From contig NZ_JAMXEX010000001.1 of the NCBI RefSeq assembly GCF_025370775.1, positions 124,001 to 188,000 of the forward strand: a stretch of 64,000 nt of DNA. The letters run 5' to 3'. Below, piece by piece: positions 33,859 to 44,223 of the stretch (position 1 is the stretch's first letter; the number at the start of each line of letters is the position of its first letter). The position numbers and the translations under genes are program-made. The DNA comes from Ancylothrix sp. D3o. Its GTDB lineage: Bacteria; Cyanobacteriota; Cyanobacteriia; Cyanobacteriales; Oscillatoriaceae. Below the pieces are notes generated by a model. That model made no database searches. It had not been told where the DNA came from and saw only the letters and a program-made list of their open reading frames with translations.

Positions 33859-36800
33859 ATGAAGCTGCGAACAAAAACTATATTAATTGTTAGTTTGACC
33901 CTGGTGAGTTTGGTGGGTGTTTTGTTTGCTACATCCTCTTTGATTTTAATAAGAAGCCTGAGACAGGCGGAGGTAGAAAACACTCGTCAAACAGTGAAAG
34001 GAGTTTTAAATATTTTAGATCAAACTACTGAAGATTTTAGCAATCGTTTTGATGATTGGTCAGCTTGGGATGATACTTATAACTTTATCAAAAAACCAAA
34101 TAAAGAGTATATTGAATCAAATTTAGTAGAAGAACAACTAGCCAGCTTGCGGGTAAATTTAGTGTTGTTTTTAAATTTGTCTGGTAACTTAGTGTTTGGC
34201 ACTAGCGTAGACCTGAGTACCAAAGAACTGAAACCGGTTCCGGATGATATTAAGCCTTATCTTTCTTTGAATAATTTGCTTTTACAACATGATCAGCCAT
34301 CGAGTCGCCGTGATGGAATTTTGATGCTGTCCGGTGGCCCTATGTTGATTACTTCTCAACCTATTGTTACGAGTAAAGGAGCCGGCCCTATTGAAGGTAC
34401 AGTGATTTTTGGCCGTTATTTGAATCAAACTCAATTGGAAAGACTACGCAGAATTACTCGTTTATCTCTGGAGATTTATAGTTTAAATGATCCGCAAATT
34501 AGCCCAGAGATTGCCAGCATTAGAGGAAAATTAGTGGAGGAGCAAGCCGGTTTTGATAAAGAGCAAAATAAGGTTGATAGGAATGATGTTTTGCTGGCTG
34601 GTAAAGATGGAAATTCTAGCCCAATTGTAGTGAGGCCGGTGAATACCCAAATTATTGCCGGTTACACCTTAATCAGGGATATTTACGGAGAACCTGCGTT
34701 AATTTTGCGAGTAGATTTACCAAGGGAGATTTATAAACAAGGCGAAATTAGTCAGCGGTATTTAGTGACTTCTCTGCTCTTAGTTGGATTTGGGTTTGGT
34801 GGCTGTACAGTAATTTTATTAGAGCGTTTGGTGCTGTCCAAACTAGCAGATGTAAGTGCAAATGTTACGCGCATAGGCAAACGTAAGGATTTATCTATGC
34901 GGTTGCCGATAAAAGGCAATGATGAGCTATCTAGTCTTGCGAATACTATTAATGAAATGCTCGCGGCTTTAGAAACTTCTCAAAAGGAACGGAGAGAAAC
35001 CCAAGAGCGATATCGTGCTGTTGTTGAGCAATCTTCTGAAGGAATCTTTTTATTTGATGTAGATACAAAACGCATTATAGAAGCGAATAAAACCCTTGAG
35101 AAGTTACTGGGGTATAGCAGCAATAGCTTGTTAGGGATTAGTATATATGAGATTCTTGGAGAAGGCAAAAACAGTATTGCTCAGATCACAGCAATTTTAG
35201 ATCCTCAGATTATCCAAATAGGAGAACGCCAATATAGACGCAAAGATGGATCATTAATAATTTGCGAAGTTAGTGCCAATATTATTTGGTATGAGGGAAG
35301 AAAAGCGGTTTGTGCTGTGGTGCGAGACATCACGGAACGCAAAAAAGCTGAAGCGGCTTTACAGGAGAGCGAAAAGCGCTTGCGCCGGCAAAATGAAGTG
35401 CTGGTAAGCCTTGCCAAGAGTCGCAGCTTAAGCGAAGGAGATGTGCAAGGATATTGCCGAAATTTGACAGAAGCGGCAGCCAAAGTGTTAGAAATTGATC
35501 GCGCTAGTGTGTGGCTCTATAACGAAGAGCGTTCTGTACTTTATTGTTTAGATTTGTATGAGCCAAAAACCAAACGGCACTCCTGCGGAAATAAACTCGC
35601 AGCAGTAGATCATCCTTTTTATTTTAAAGCCTTGGAACAAGAGCGAATTTTGGTGGTGAAAGATGTTTATGTTGATCCGAGAACTTCAGAGTTTCGCTCA
35701 TCTTATATGAGACCTTTGCAGGTACGAGCTTTATTAGATGCTCCGATTCGTATTGCGGGTGAAATTGTCGGAGTGGTGTGCCATGAACACAGCGGTAATT
35801 CTCGCAATTGGACGCAGGACGAACAAAATTTTGCCTGCTCAATTGCTGATTTAGTGGCGTTAAGTTTAGAAGCGCGGGAACGACAAAAAACACAAGAAGC
35901 TTTGCGGCAAACTGAAGAAAAATATCGGATGATTTTTGAAAATGCAGTGGAGGGAATTTTTCAAAGCACAACAGAGGGAAAATATCTCAGTGCTAATTTG
36001 GCGCTGGCTCGCCTTTATGGTTATTCTTCCCCCCAGGAACTTATGGAAAATGTGACAGATATTAACCGGCAGCTTTATGTGGAGCCAAACCGACGCGCTG
36101 AGTTTGTGGAGGCGATGGAATCTGCTGGGGCAGTTTGGCAGTTTGAATCGCAAGTTTATCGGCAAGATGGCAGCGTGATTTGGATTAGTGAAAATGCTCG
36201 CGTTGTGCGGGATAATCAAGGGCAAATTCTTTACTATGAAGGAACGGTGGAAGATATTTCTACCCGCAAAGTTATGCAAGAAGCTCTGCGATATCAGCAA
36301 GAACAAGCCGAACGTTTGCTGTTAAATATTTTGCCGGCGCCAATTGCCGAACGTTTGAAACTTGAGCCTGATACGATTGCTGAAAGTTTTTCGGAAGTGA
36401 CAGTTTTATTTGCTGATTTGGTGGGTTTTACTCAACTTGCAGAAGAAATGTCTCCTAAAGATTTGGTTAATTTACTTAATAAGATATTTTCCGCCTTTGA
36501 CCGGCTCGCAGAACAGCACAACTTAGAAAAAATTAAAACGATAGGCGATGCTTATATGGTAGTAGGAGGTATTCCCACACACCGCAGCGATCATGCAGAA
36601 GCAATTGCGGATATGGCGTTGGATATGCAGCAAGAATTGATCGCTTTTAATGAGGCAACTGGACACAATATAACCATGCGAAGTGGTATTCATACGGGGC
36701 CGGTGATTGCTGGAGTTATTGGGATTAAAAAGTTTATTTATGATTTGTGGGGAGATACGGTAAATATTGCCTCTCGGATGGAGTCTCATGGAATACCTGG

Positions 36801-36927
36801 CACAATTCAAGTGAGTAGGGTAACTTATGAGAAATTGTCTCATAAATATTTATTCAAGGAACGAGAAGCCATTTATGTGAAAGGAAAGGGAAAAATGGTG
36901 ACTTACCTACTCATTGGGAGGCGTTAA
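33859..36927 (+). CDS. Adenylate cyclase: CHASE4-HAMP-PAS-GAF-PAS-cyclase
   Basis: 1022 residues. Transmembrane helix 1 (about 8-31), a periplasmic CHASE4-type sensor with WSAWDDTYNF (about 60), helix 2 (about 298-322), HAMP (about 323-375), PAS (about 385-495), GAF (about 520-670), PAS (about 685-800) and a class III cyclase (about 840-1020). Metal-binding Asp residues are in VLFADLVGFTQ and KTIGDAYMVVGG. The Lys in EKIKTIGD and the Asp in YDLWGDT are the adenine-selecting pair, so ATP is the expected substrate. First gene of an operon with a di-heme peroxidase and a second cyclase. Ligand unknown. Confidence 0.93.
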   Translation: MKLRTKTILIVSLTLVSLVGVLFATSSLILIRSLRQAEVENTRQTVKGVLNILDQTTEDFSNRFDDWSAWDDTYNFIKKPNKEYIESNLVEEQLASLRVNLVLFLNLSGNLVFGTSVDLSTKELKPVPDDIKPYLSLNNLLLQHDQPSSRRDGILMLSGGPMLITSQPIVTSKGAGPIEGTVIFGRYLNQTQLERLRRITRLSLEIYSLNDPQISPEIASIRGKLVEEQAGFDKEQNKVDRNDVLLAGKDGNSSPIVVRPVNTQIIAGYTLIRDIYGEPALILRVDLPREIYKQGEISQRYLVTSLLLVGFGFGGCTVILLERLVLSKLADVSANVTRIGKRKDLSMRLPIKGNDELSSLANTINEMLAALETSQKERRETQERYRAVVEQSSEGIFLFDVDTKRIIEANKTLEKLLGYSSNSLLGISIYEILGEGKNSIAQITAILDPQIIQIGERQYRRKDGSLIICEVSANIIWYEGRKAVCAVVRDITERKKAEAALQESEKRLRRQNEVLVSLAKSRSLSEGDVQGYCRNLTEAAAKVLEIDRASVWLYNEERSVLYCLDLYEPKTKRHSCGNKLAAVDHPFYFKALEQERILVVKDVYVDPRTSEFRSSYMRPLQVRALLDAPIRIAGEIVGVVCHEHSGNSRNWTQDEQNFACSIADLVALSLEARERQKTQEALRQTEEKYRMIFENAVEGIFQSTTEGKYLSANLALARLYGYSSPQELMENVTDINRQLYVEPNRRAEFVEAMESAGAVWQFESQVYRQDGSVIWISENARVVRDNQGQILYYEGTVEDISTRKVMQEALRYQQEQAERLLLNILPAPIAERLKLEPDTIAESFSEVTVLFADLVGFTQLAEEMSPKDLVNLLNKIFSAFDRLAEQHNLEKIKTIGDAYMVVGGIPTHRSDHAEAIADMALDMQQELIAFNEATGHNITMRSGIHTGPVIAGVIGIKKFIYDLWGDTVNIASRMESHGIPGTIQVSRVTYEKLSHKYLFKEREAIYVKGKGKMVTYLLIGRR

Positions 36928-36993
36928 TATGGAAGTAAAGGCTTTCTGCCATTGTTGATTGCGAATGGCTGTTCACGGTTCACAAGAGGTTTT

Positions 36994-38043
36994 ATGAAAT
37001 ATTTAGCTTTTGGAAAACGCTTTTCTAAAACATATTTTCTTTTAGTTACGATTGTGGTCGCTTTTCTTATAGTTTTATCTTGGCCGCGTTTTCAAAAAAC
37101 AACGCTAAACGACTCCACAGAGAAGGAAATACCACAAGAAATAGTGCTGACGGTGAATGGCCCCATCCAACCTATCCCAGAAGTTATGCCTCTGGCTTCC
37201 GAAAAAGTAGCCTTGGGAAATAAATTATTTCACGAGCCAAAACTTTCTGGGAATAATCAAATTTCCTGTGCGACTTGCCATAATCTCAGCAAAGGCGGTG
37301 TAGACTGGCGTAAACTTTCTGTGGGTATGAATGGCACTGTTACACAATTTAATACGCCAACTGTTTTTAACAGTGGCTTTAACTTTAAACAAAATTGGAC
37401 GGGTAAGGCTAACACCCTTGAACAACAAATCGAAACATCGATTTCCAACCCCAGAAGTATGGGAAGTAGCTGGAAAGATGTGTTGCAAAAACTCAAAAAT
37501 GAGCCGGAATATGTTAATTTATTTAGACAAATTTACTCCCAGGAAATTTCTAAAGAAAATGTGGAAGATGCTATAGCAACATTTGAGCGTTCGCTCTTTA
37601 CAGCAAACTCTCGATTTGATAAATTTTTAAAAGGAGATAGCGCAGCAATCACGGAAAAAGAAAAAGAAGGCTATCGAATTTTTAACGAATATGGGTGTGT
37701 CAGTTGCCATCAAGGGGTGAATGTCGGCGGTAATTTGTTTCAAAAGTTTGGCATTATTGGCGATCCTTTAGCTAACAAACCAACCCCCATAACAGAAGCC
37801 GATCTTGGCCGTTTTATCATTACCGGCAAAGAAGAAGACCGTCATGTTTTTAAAGTTCCCAGTTTGCGAAATATCACCCTCACTCCGCCTTATTTTCACG
37901 ATGGATCAGCCAAAACCCTAGACAAAGCCATCGATATTATGGCTGAGTATCAATTGGGCCGGAAACTCTCGAAAAACGAAACCGAGTTAATCGTGAAATT
38001 TTTGCGAACCCTAGAAGGTGAGTATCAAGGAAACCCATTATGA
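36994..38043 (+). CDS. Di-heme cytochrome c peroxidase, MauG/CcpA type
   Basis: 349 residues from the ATG at 36994, chosen for the AGAGG seven bases upstream. An N-terminal hydrophobic helix (about 17-32) anchors or exports it. Two c-type heme motifs are visible: ISCATCHN and CVSCHQG. The family reduces hydrogen peroxide or oxidises protein partners in the periplasm. It lies between two adenylate cyclase genes, 66 bases after the first and overlapping the second (ATGA). This suggests peroxide or redox input to cAMP signalling, which is inference. Confidence 0.92.
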   Translation: MKYLAFGKRFSKTYFLLVTIVVAFLIVLSWPRFQKTTLNDSTEKEIPQEIVLTVNGPIQPIPEVMPLASEKVALGNKLFHEPKLSGNNQISCATCHNLSKGGVDWRKLSVGMNGTVTQFNTPTVFNSGFNFKQNWTGKANTLEQQIETSISNPRSMGSSWKDVLQKLKNEPEYVNLFRQIYSQEISKENVEDAIATFERSLFTANSRFDKFLKGDSAAITEKEKEGYRIFNEYGCVSCHQGVNVGGNLFQKFGIIGDPLANKPTPITEADLGRFIITGKEEDRHVFKVPSLRNITLTPPYFHDGSAKTLDKAIDIMAEYQLGRKLSKNETELIVKFLRTLEGEYQGNPL

Positions 38044-40514
38044 AATATCAAAAAACTTACGTCAAAATCGCCATTTTTCTGTTGTCAGTGTTTGTGTTTT
38101 GTTTTTTGATATTCAAGTTTTTGTCCGTAGATTTTATCGAACATGACCGTTACAATGGATTTTTGCGCCGGCTCAACCAAATTGATGCCACCCTCAACAA
38201 AGATGTTTTGGAATTGAGGTATGGTATTTTAAGCCATTATGATTCCCTAGTGCGGGGAGTCACAGAAATTGAAAAGTTGCAACAAAACCTCAAGGACATT
38301 CCTAAATTTATTGATCAAGAAGGCATCAACACCTTGGCTTTAAAACTAGAATATTATCAAAAATTCCAGCAAGAAAAAGAAGAATTAATAGAACAATTTA
38401 AATCAGTAAATGCCCTTTTAAGAAATTCTCTGTATTATTTGCCGGTGTTAGCCACAGAACTCGCCCAGGAAGCCTCAAACAATGGCGATGATATGCTGGC
38501 AATTCGCATCAACGACTTATTAAAAGACATCCTTTTGTATAATTTAACATCCAGGGAAGATATCGCCCCACAAATCCGCGAAAAATTAGATATTTTTGCC
38601 CAAAACCATAACGAATATGCCTTGCGGGTAGAAGGCAAAGACTTAGATTTAATGATCGCTCATGTAGAAGTTATATTAAAAAACAAACCGCGTGCTGATT
38701 TATTGATACAAAACCTCGTTTCCTTACCCACCAGTCAAAAAGGAGAAGAACTTTATAAAGCCTATAACAGCGAGTATGAAAAAGCCTTAGAAACATCGAA
38801 CTATTACAGGTTGCTTTTGTATATGTTCTCGATAGTGTTAATTAGCGGCATTTCCGCCTACATCATCTTAAAACTAAGAAATGCAGCCAAAATAGTGAGC
38901 CTCGCCAAAGAAAATATCCAAAATGCCTTAGAAGCCACCCAAGAAGCCGAAGAAAAATATCGCAGCATATTTGAAAACTCAACCGACGGAATATTTCAAA
39001 CCACACCAGAAGGAAAATATCTAAACGCCAACCCCACTTTAGCCAAAATTTACGGCTATGATACACCGGCACAACTCATCGAATCAATTACCAACATCGC
39101 CACCCAACTGTATGTCGATCTCAACCGGCGAGCAGAATTCCTTACCCTAATGAAACATAACGGCTCAATCACCCAATTTGAATCACAAGTTTACCGCAAA
39201 GACGGCAAAATTATCTGGATTTCTGAAAATGCTCGCTCTGTAAAAGACACAGACGAAAAACTGCTTTATTACGAAGGAACCGTCGAAGACATCACCAAAC
39301 GCAAGCGCATGGAAGCCGCCCTTACAGAAAGCGAAAATCGGCTTAGAATTCAACAAGAAGCCCTTGTAGAACTGGCAATGTCACAGCCGATTTACAGCGG
39401 AGATATCATCGCAGCCTATCAAGAAATCACCCAAGCGGCCAGCAAAACATTAAGCGTAGAACGGGCAAGTATTTGGCATTACAACGAAGACAGAAACGGC
39501 CTAAACTGCATCAATTTATATCAAAAAAGCTTAAACAAACACTCCAGCGGAAGCCAACTTTTTGCCGCCGACTTTCCGGCATACTTTCAAGCAATGGAAG
39601 CAGATCGTGCCATCGCCGCTAACTACGCCCGCACCGATCCCCGCACTAAAGAATTTTGCGAATCCTATCTCATTCCTTGTGGTATTACCTCCATGCTAGA
39701 CGTACCCATTCGCGTTGCCGGTCGCACTGTTGGAGTGGTGTGTTTAGAACAAGTTGGAAAAGCCAGAAAATGGGCATTAGAAGAACAAAACTTTGCAAGT
39801 TATTTAGGATACATAGCCGCCTTAGCAATTGAAGCCGGCGACCGCAAACAAGCCCAAGAAGCTCTGCGACAAGAACAAGAAAAAGTCGAACGTTTAATTT
39901 TAAATATCTTACCCGCCCCGATAGCTGAACGCCTCAAACAAAACTACACCTCCATCGCCGATCATTTTGAAGAAGTCACCGTACTTTTTGCAGATATAGT
40001 AGGCTTCACCGAACTTTCTGCTTACATTTCTCCCACCGAATTAGTCAATAACCTTAATCAGATATTTTCAAGTTTTGATCAACTAGCCGACCGGCACGAT
40101 CTCGAAAAAATCAAAACCATAGGAGACGCCTACATGGTGGTTGGCGGCTTACCAATGCCCCGAAAAGATCATGCCGAAGCCATAGCAGAAATGGCCCTAG
40201 ATATGCAGATAGAACTCGCCAAACTTAGCAAAGGAATCGGCCTCAATTTTACTATCCGAATTGGCATAAATACCGGCCCCGTTGTAGCCGGTGTCATCGG
40301 CTTAAAAAAGTTTACCTATGATCTTTGGGGCGACACAGTTAATACAGCCTCCCGCATGGAATCACACGGCATCCCCGGCGCCATTCAAGTCTCGGAAACT
40401 ACCTACCTTCTCCTACGCCATAAATACACATTTCAAGAAAGAGGAATGAGCTACATCAAAGGCAAAGGCGATATGCTCACATACTTACTCACCGGCAGAC
40501 AAAACCAAAACTAA
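38040..40514 (+). CDS. Adenylate cyclase: DAHL-like sensor, PAS, GAF, cyclase
   Basis: 824 residues. Helix 1 (about 8-28), an all-helical periplasmic region (about 30-250) resembling the DAHL domain, helix 2 (about 260-282), PAS (about 310-425), GAF (about 440-600) and class III cyclase (about 640-820). Metal Asp in VLFADIVGFTE and KTIGDAYMVVGG; the adenine-selecting Lys and the Asp of YDLWGDT are present. The PAS, GAF and cyclase regions are close to those of the gene at 33859-36927, so the two are paralogues with different sensors. Coupled to the peroxidase by a four-base overlap. Confidence 0.92.
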   Translation: MKYQKTYVKIAIFLLSVFVFCFLIFKFLSVDFIEHDRYNGFLRRLNQIDATLNKDVLELRYGILSHYDSLVRGVTEIEKLQQNLKDIPKFIDQEGINTLALKLEYYQKFQQEKEELIEQFKSVNALLRNSLYYLPVLATELAQEASNNGDDMLAIRINDLLKDILLYNLTSREDIAPQIREKLDIFAQNHNEYALRVEGKDLDLMIAHVEVILKNKPRADLLIQNLVSLPTSQKGEELYKAYNSEYEKALETSNYYRLLLYMFSIVLISGISAYIILKLRNAAKIVSLAKENIQNALEATQEAEEKYRSIFENSTDGIFQTTPEGKYLNANPTLAKIYGYDTPAQLIESITNIATQLYVDLNRRAEFLTLMKHNGSITQFESQVYRKDGKIIWISENARSVKDTDEKLLYYEGTVEDITKRKRMEAALTESENRLRIQQEALVELAMSQPIYSGDIIAAYQEITQAASKTLSVERASIWHYNEDRNGLNCINLYQKSLNKHSSGSQLFAADFPAYFQAMEADRAIAANYARTDPRTKEFCESYLIPCGITSMLDVPIRVAGRTVGVVCLEQVGKARKWALEEQNFASYLGYIAALAIEAGDRKQAQEALRQEQEKVERLILNILPAPIAERLKQNYTSIADHFEEVTVLFADIVGFTELSAYISPTELVNNLNQIFSSFDQLADRHDLEKIKTIGDAYMVVGGLPMPRKDHAEAIAEMALDMQIELAKLSKGIGLNFTIRIGINTGPVVAGVIGLKKFTYDLWGDTVNTASRMESHGIPGAIQVSETTYLLLRHKYTFQERGMSYIKGKGDMLTYLLTGRQNQN

Positions 40515-40870
40515 TACCCCCAAAAATCACAATTCAAAAAACCCTTTTTTATAACAATTCCCTTTCTATAAATATCGTCTGTGGGGGAGCTATAGAGCCT
40601 GCCTTACATCTGCCCTTAAAAAATCAGAACCCATCATCACAACAGAAACCAACCAAAAAAGCACTCTGGGTAAAGCCTATTCCCCATCAATTGTAAAAAT
40701 TAATTAGCAAAGCTATTTTTAAAAAAACTTTTCCGCTGTATTCTTTTATACAAAATTTCTCTTCAACCAATGCTTTGATAAGCATATTATTTGACGGAAA
40801 GAAAAATCGTATCTTTAATATTTTTCCAACTCCTCAATTATCCCTTACCCCCTACACAGGAGTGCCAACT
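40515..40870. promoter_or_regulatory. Intergenic region upstream of the ABC importer operon
   Basis: 356 bases. It should contain the promoter of the importer and hydrolase genes. A degenerate copy of the GGCAGGC repeat lies near 40580-40615. No riboswitch is recognised. Confidence 0.4.
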
Positions 40871-42055
40871 GTGAATAAGAAAAACTACCTATCGCGCCGC
40901 TACGTTCTCCGCGCGCTGTTAGCCACAACCGCCTTTGGAGTTACCTCAAAATTTGGCACCGGCTGCACATCAACAACACAAACAAACGCCGCTTCCACAT
41001 CCACAGCCGGCCAAGAAAAACCAATAACAATGGGCTTCATTTATGTAGGGCCAAAAGATGATTATGGATACAATCAAGCCCACGCCGAAGGGCGAGCCGG
41101 TGTCGCCAAATTACCCTGGGTAAAAACCGTCGAAGAAGCCAACGTACCCGAAACCACAGCCGTTCAAGAAACCATGCGAAACATGATTGAACAAGACGGC
41201 TCCACCGTAATTTTTCCCACATCATTTGGTTACTTTGATCCCCACATTTTAACAATCGCCAAAGACTATCCAGAAGTACAATTTATCCACTGCGGCGGAC
41301 TGTATCAAGAAGGAATACATCCCAAAAACGTCGGCAGTTATTTCGGCTATATAGACGAAGCTCAATATATTGCCGGCATCATCGCCGCCCACGCATCAAA
41401 AACAGGAAAACTTGGTTTTATTGCCGCAAAACCCATCCCCCAAGTTTTGCGAAATATTAACAGCTTCACCCTGGGCGCACGCAGCGTCAAACCAGAAATT
41501 ATTACCCAAGTAATCTTTACCGGCGACTGGGCATTGCCGGTCAAAGAAGCCGAAGCCGCTAATAGCATGGCCGACCAACAAATCGACGTTCTCACCTCTC
41601 ATGTAGACAGCCCCAAAGTAATCGTAGAAACAGCCGAAAAACGGGGAATTTTTAGCAGCGGATACCACGCCAACCAAGCAAGCCTTGCCTCCAAAGGCTT
41701 CCTCACCGGCGCAGAATGGGACTGGACAAACGTTTATTCCAAATATGCCGAAATGATCAAAGAAGGCAAAACCTTAATGAACGGAGGAATCCCCCACATT
41801 GTGCGCGGCGGTTTAAAAGATGGCTTCTTGAAAATCTCCCCCTATGGCACCGCCGTCAGCGAACAAGCAAAAAAAGATGCCGAAACCGCTATTGCCAAAT
41901 TTAAAGACGGCTCAATGGTCATTTATAAAGGCGAAATCAAAGACAACACCGGCAAAATTGTCATCCCCAACGATAAACAATTTCAACAACAAGACCCTGA
42001 ATTAGAAAAAATGAATTGGTTAGTTTCTGGAGTTTTGGGAAAAGTTAGCAGTTAA
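40871..42055 (+). CDS. BMP-family ABC transporter substrate-binding protein
   Basis: 394 residues from the GTG at 40871, chosen for the AGGAG ten bases upstream. A twin-arginine-like N-terminus (SRRYVLRALLATTAFG) leads to a cysteine in GTGCTS that fits a lipobox-type site. The mature part matches the BMP/Med family: MGFIYVGPKDDYGYNQAH, FIHCGG, VGSYFGYIDEAQYIAGIIAA and GFIAAKP. These proteins usually bind nucleosides or related purines; the AtzT branch binds s-triazine-like compounds. First gene of the operon. Confidence 0.93.
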   Translation: MNKKNYLSRRYVLRALLATTAFGVTSKFGTGCTSTTQTNAASTSTAGQEKPITMGFIYVGPKDDYGYNQAHAEGRAGVAKLPWVKTVEEANVPETTAVQETMRNMIEQDGSTVIFPTSFGYFDPHILTIAKDYPEVQFIHCGGLYQEGIHPKNVGSYFGYIDEAQYIAGIIAAHASKTGKLGFIAAKPIPQVLRNINSFTLGARSVKPEIITQVIFTGDWALPVKEAEAANSMADQQIDVLTSHVDSPKVIVETAEKRGIFSSGYHANQASLASKGFLTGAEWDWTNVYSKYAEMIKEGKTLMNGGIPHIVRGGLKDGFLKISPYGTAVSEQAKKDAETAIAKFKDGSMVIYKGEIKDNTGKIVIPNDKQFQQQDPELEKMNWLVSGVLGKVSS

Positions 42056-42067
42056 GCCATCAAACTC

Positions 42068-43138
42068 ATGTTAAATACCTTGAAAAACCACTGGGAAGCC
42101 GTTTTACTTCCCCTCAGCGCCATTTTATTTTCCCTGATTTTATTTGGCATTTTTTGCACTTTGGCCGGTGCTAATGCCTTTGAAGTCTATGGCTCAATTT
42201 ATAAAGCAGCCTTTGGCAGTTGGCATTCCTTTCAAAACACCTTAATTCGAGCCGCCCCCTTAATGTTAAGCAGCCTTTGCACCGCCCTACCGGCACGTTT
42301 AGGACTGGTAATAATTGGCAACGAAGGCGCTTTAATTGTCGGCGGTTTAGGAGCAGTCAGTGCCGGTTTAGCCTTGGCAAATTTACCCCCCTTAATAGTT
42401 CAAATAAGCATGGCAATAGCCGGCATTATCGCTGGGGGATTATGGATCGCAGCCGTTGGAGCCTTGCGTCACTATCGCGGAGTCAATGAAACCATCAGCA
42501 GCCTGCTTTTAAACTACATTGCCATTGCCTTTTTAAATCATTTAGTGGGCGGGCCAATGAAAGATCCAAGCTCATTAAATAAACCCTCCAGCTATCCCAT
42601 CGCCGAGTTCAACTTGCTGGAAAAAATCCCCGGAACTCGCGTTCATTATGGCTTAATTTATGGCTTAATTGCCTGTGCTATCGCCTACTTTTTAATTCAA
42701 CGTACAACATTTGGTTTTGCTGCTAGAACCGTTGGCGGAAACATTCGCGCCGCCAAAATAGCCGGTTTGCCGGTGGGAAAAATCACGATAGCAATTTGTT
42801 TTTTAGCCGGCTCCTGTGCCGGTCTTGCTGGTATGGTAGAAGTGGCTGCCGTACACGGACGCGCCAGCGAATCCCTCAACGCCAACTATGGTTACAGCAG
42901 CATTTTAGTTGCATTCATTGCCCGGCATAACCCTCTGGCTGCAACAGTTGTAGCCATTTTATTAGGCGGTATTCTTGCCAGCGGAGGTATATTACAAAGA
43001 GCGCATAATTTACCCGATGCCACAGTTTTAGTTTTTCAAGGATTAGTATTTTTAGTGGTTTTGTTTAGCGAATCGCTCTACGGTAGATTAGAACTATTTA
43101 AACAAAAATCTACTCAAATACAAGCCGGGCCGGTGTAA
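42068..43138 (+). CDS. ABC transporter permease, BMP-type (subunit 1)
   Basis: 356 residues with about eight to ten hydrophobic helices. The motif GNEGALIVGGLGAVSAG near residue 90 and GVNETISSLLLNYIA (about 138) belong to the BPD_transp_2 family, which pairs with BMP substrate-binding proteins. It starts 12 bases after the binding-protein gene and precedes a second permease by 21 bases, giving a heterodimeric channel. Confidence 0.93.
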   Translation: MLNTLKNHWEAVLLPLSAILFSLILFGIFCTLAGANAFEVYGSIYKAAFGSWHSFQNTLIRAAPLMLSSLCTALPARLGLVIIGNEGALIVGGLGAVSAGLALANLPPLIVQISMAIAGIIAGGLWIAAVGALRHYRGVNETISSLLLNYIAIAFLNHLVGGPMKDPSSLNKPSSYPIAEFNLLEKIPGTRVHYGLIYGLIACAIAYFLIQRTTFGFAARTVGGNIRAAKIAGLPVGKITIAICFLAGSCAGLAGMVEVAAVHGRASESLNANYGYSSILVAFIARHNPLAATVVAILLGGILASGGILQRAHNLPDATVLVFQGLVFLVVLFSESLYGRLELFKQKSTQIQAGPV

Positions 43139-43159
43139 CACAAACAGGAGAAAAAAACA

Positions 43160-44086
43160 ATGACAGAAGCAATCGGCTGGTGGGGCGTACCCCTAGGAAT
43201 ATTAGCAGGAACCTTGCGAGGTAGCGCACCTTTTTTGTTTGTCAGTTTAGGAGAATGCCTAACAGAAAAGAGCGGCAAAATTAACCTAGGACTTGAAGGA
43301 ACTCTCCTCACCGGCGCCATGAGTGGATATGCCATATCCTACCTCACCGGCTCCCCTTGGTTAGGCGTACTTGGCGCAGGAATTAGCGGCATGATATTAG
43401 GCATAATTTATGGCATAATTTCCCAACAACCACGAGTTAATGACATCGCCGTTGGCATCGCCATGATCATTTTTGGTAGCGGCATCGCCTTCTTTTTTGG
43501 TAAACCCTTTATTCAACCCTCAGCCCCCCAATTACCAGCCCTAGAATTTGGATTTTGGAGCAACTTACCCCAACTACAATCAGCCTTAAAAATATGCCCA
43601 CTTTTTCTCTTAGGAGTCATCCTTGCACCCCTAATGCAATGGTTTTTTCGTAATACCCGCTGGGGGTTATATATCCGCGCCGCCGGTGATAATCCTGATG
43701 CAGCAAAAGCCCTGGGAATTTCCCTCTTTAAAGTCCGAATGTTTAGCATTATTAGCGGCAGTTTTCTAGCAGGAATTGGCGGCGCTTATCTCTCTCTTTA
43801 TTATCCGGGGAGTTGGACAGAACGCATCTCTAGCGGACAAGGATTAATGGCTGTTGCTCTCGTTATTTTTGCTCGTTGGAACCCCATACAATGTTTATAC
43901 GCCTCCCTCTTATTTGGAGGTGCCCAAGCCATCGGCCCCACCTTGCAATCGGTTGGTGTAGAATCCAATTATTATTTATGGAATGCCTCGCCCTACATTC
44001 TCACCTTAATTATTATGATTTTTACTTGCTCACCTAAACGAACCTTAGCCGGTTCCCCTGGCGCTTTAGGTGCAGAAAACCGCTGA
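43160..44086 (+). CDS. ABC transporter permease, BMP-type (subunit 2)
   Basis: 308 residues, about eight to nine helices. LTEKSGKINLGLEGTLLTGAM near the N-terminus is characteristic of the second permease of BMP systems, and AAGDNPDAAKALGIS (about 172) is the family coupling motif. AGGAG lies upstream of the ATG. It would form the membrane channel with the preceding permease. Confidence 0.93.
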   Translation: MTEAIGWWGVPLGILAGTLRGSAPFLFVSLGECLTEKSGKINLGLEGTLLTGAMSGYAISYLTGSPWLGVLGAGISGMILGIIYGIISQQPRVNDIAVGIAMIIFGSGIAFFFGKPFIQPSAPQLPALEFGFWSNLPQLQSALKICPLFLLGVILAPLMQWFFRNTRWGLYIRAAGDNPDAAKALGISLFKVRMFSIISGSFLAGIGGAYLSLYYPGSWTERISSGQGLMAVALVIFARWNPIQCLYASLLFGGAQAIGPTLQSVGVESNYYLWNASPYILTLIIMIFTCSPKRTLAGSPGALGAENR

Positions 44087-44223
44087 AAATTTCTTGATTT
44101 TTACCCGGCAAATAGAAACCGTTTTTTTATAAAAATGCTGGTTTTTAGCCATTAATACTGATGAAAAACCCGGTTTCTGCTCTCATGCTTAACTCTAAGA
44201 CAATTTAACCCCTTAATCCAGCC

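Noticed and set aside
35400-35880. GAF domain of the first adenylate cyclase as a cyanobacteriochrome
   Set aside because: It has neither the canonical Cys-His nor a DXCF motif, nor the NLVVPI and LWGLL segments.
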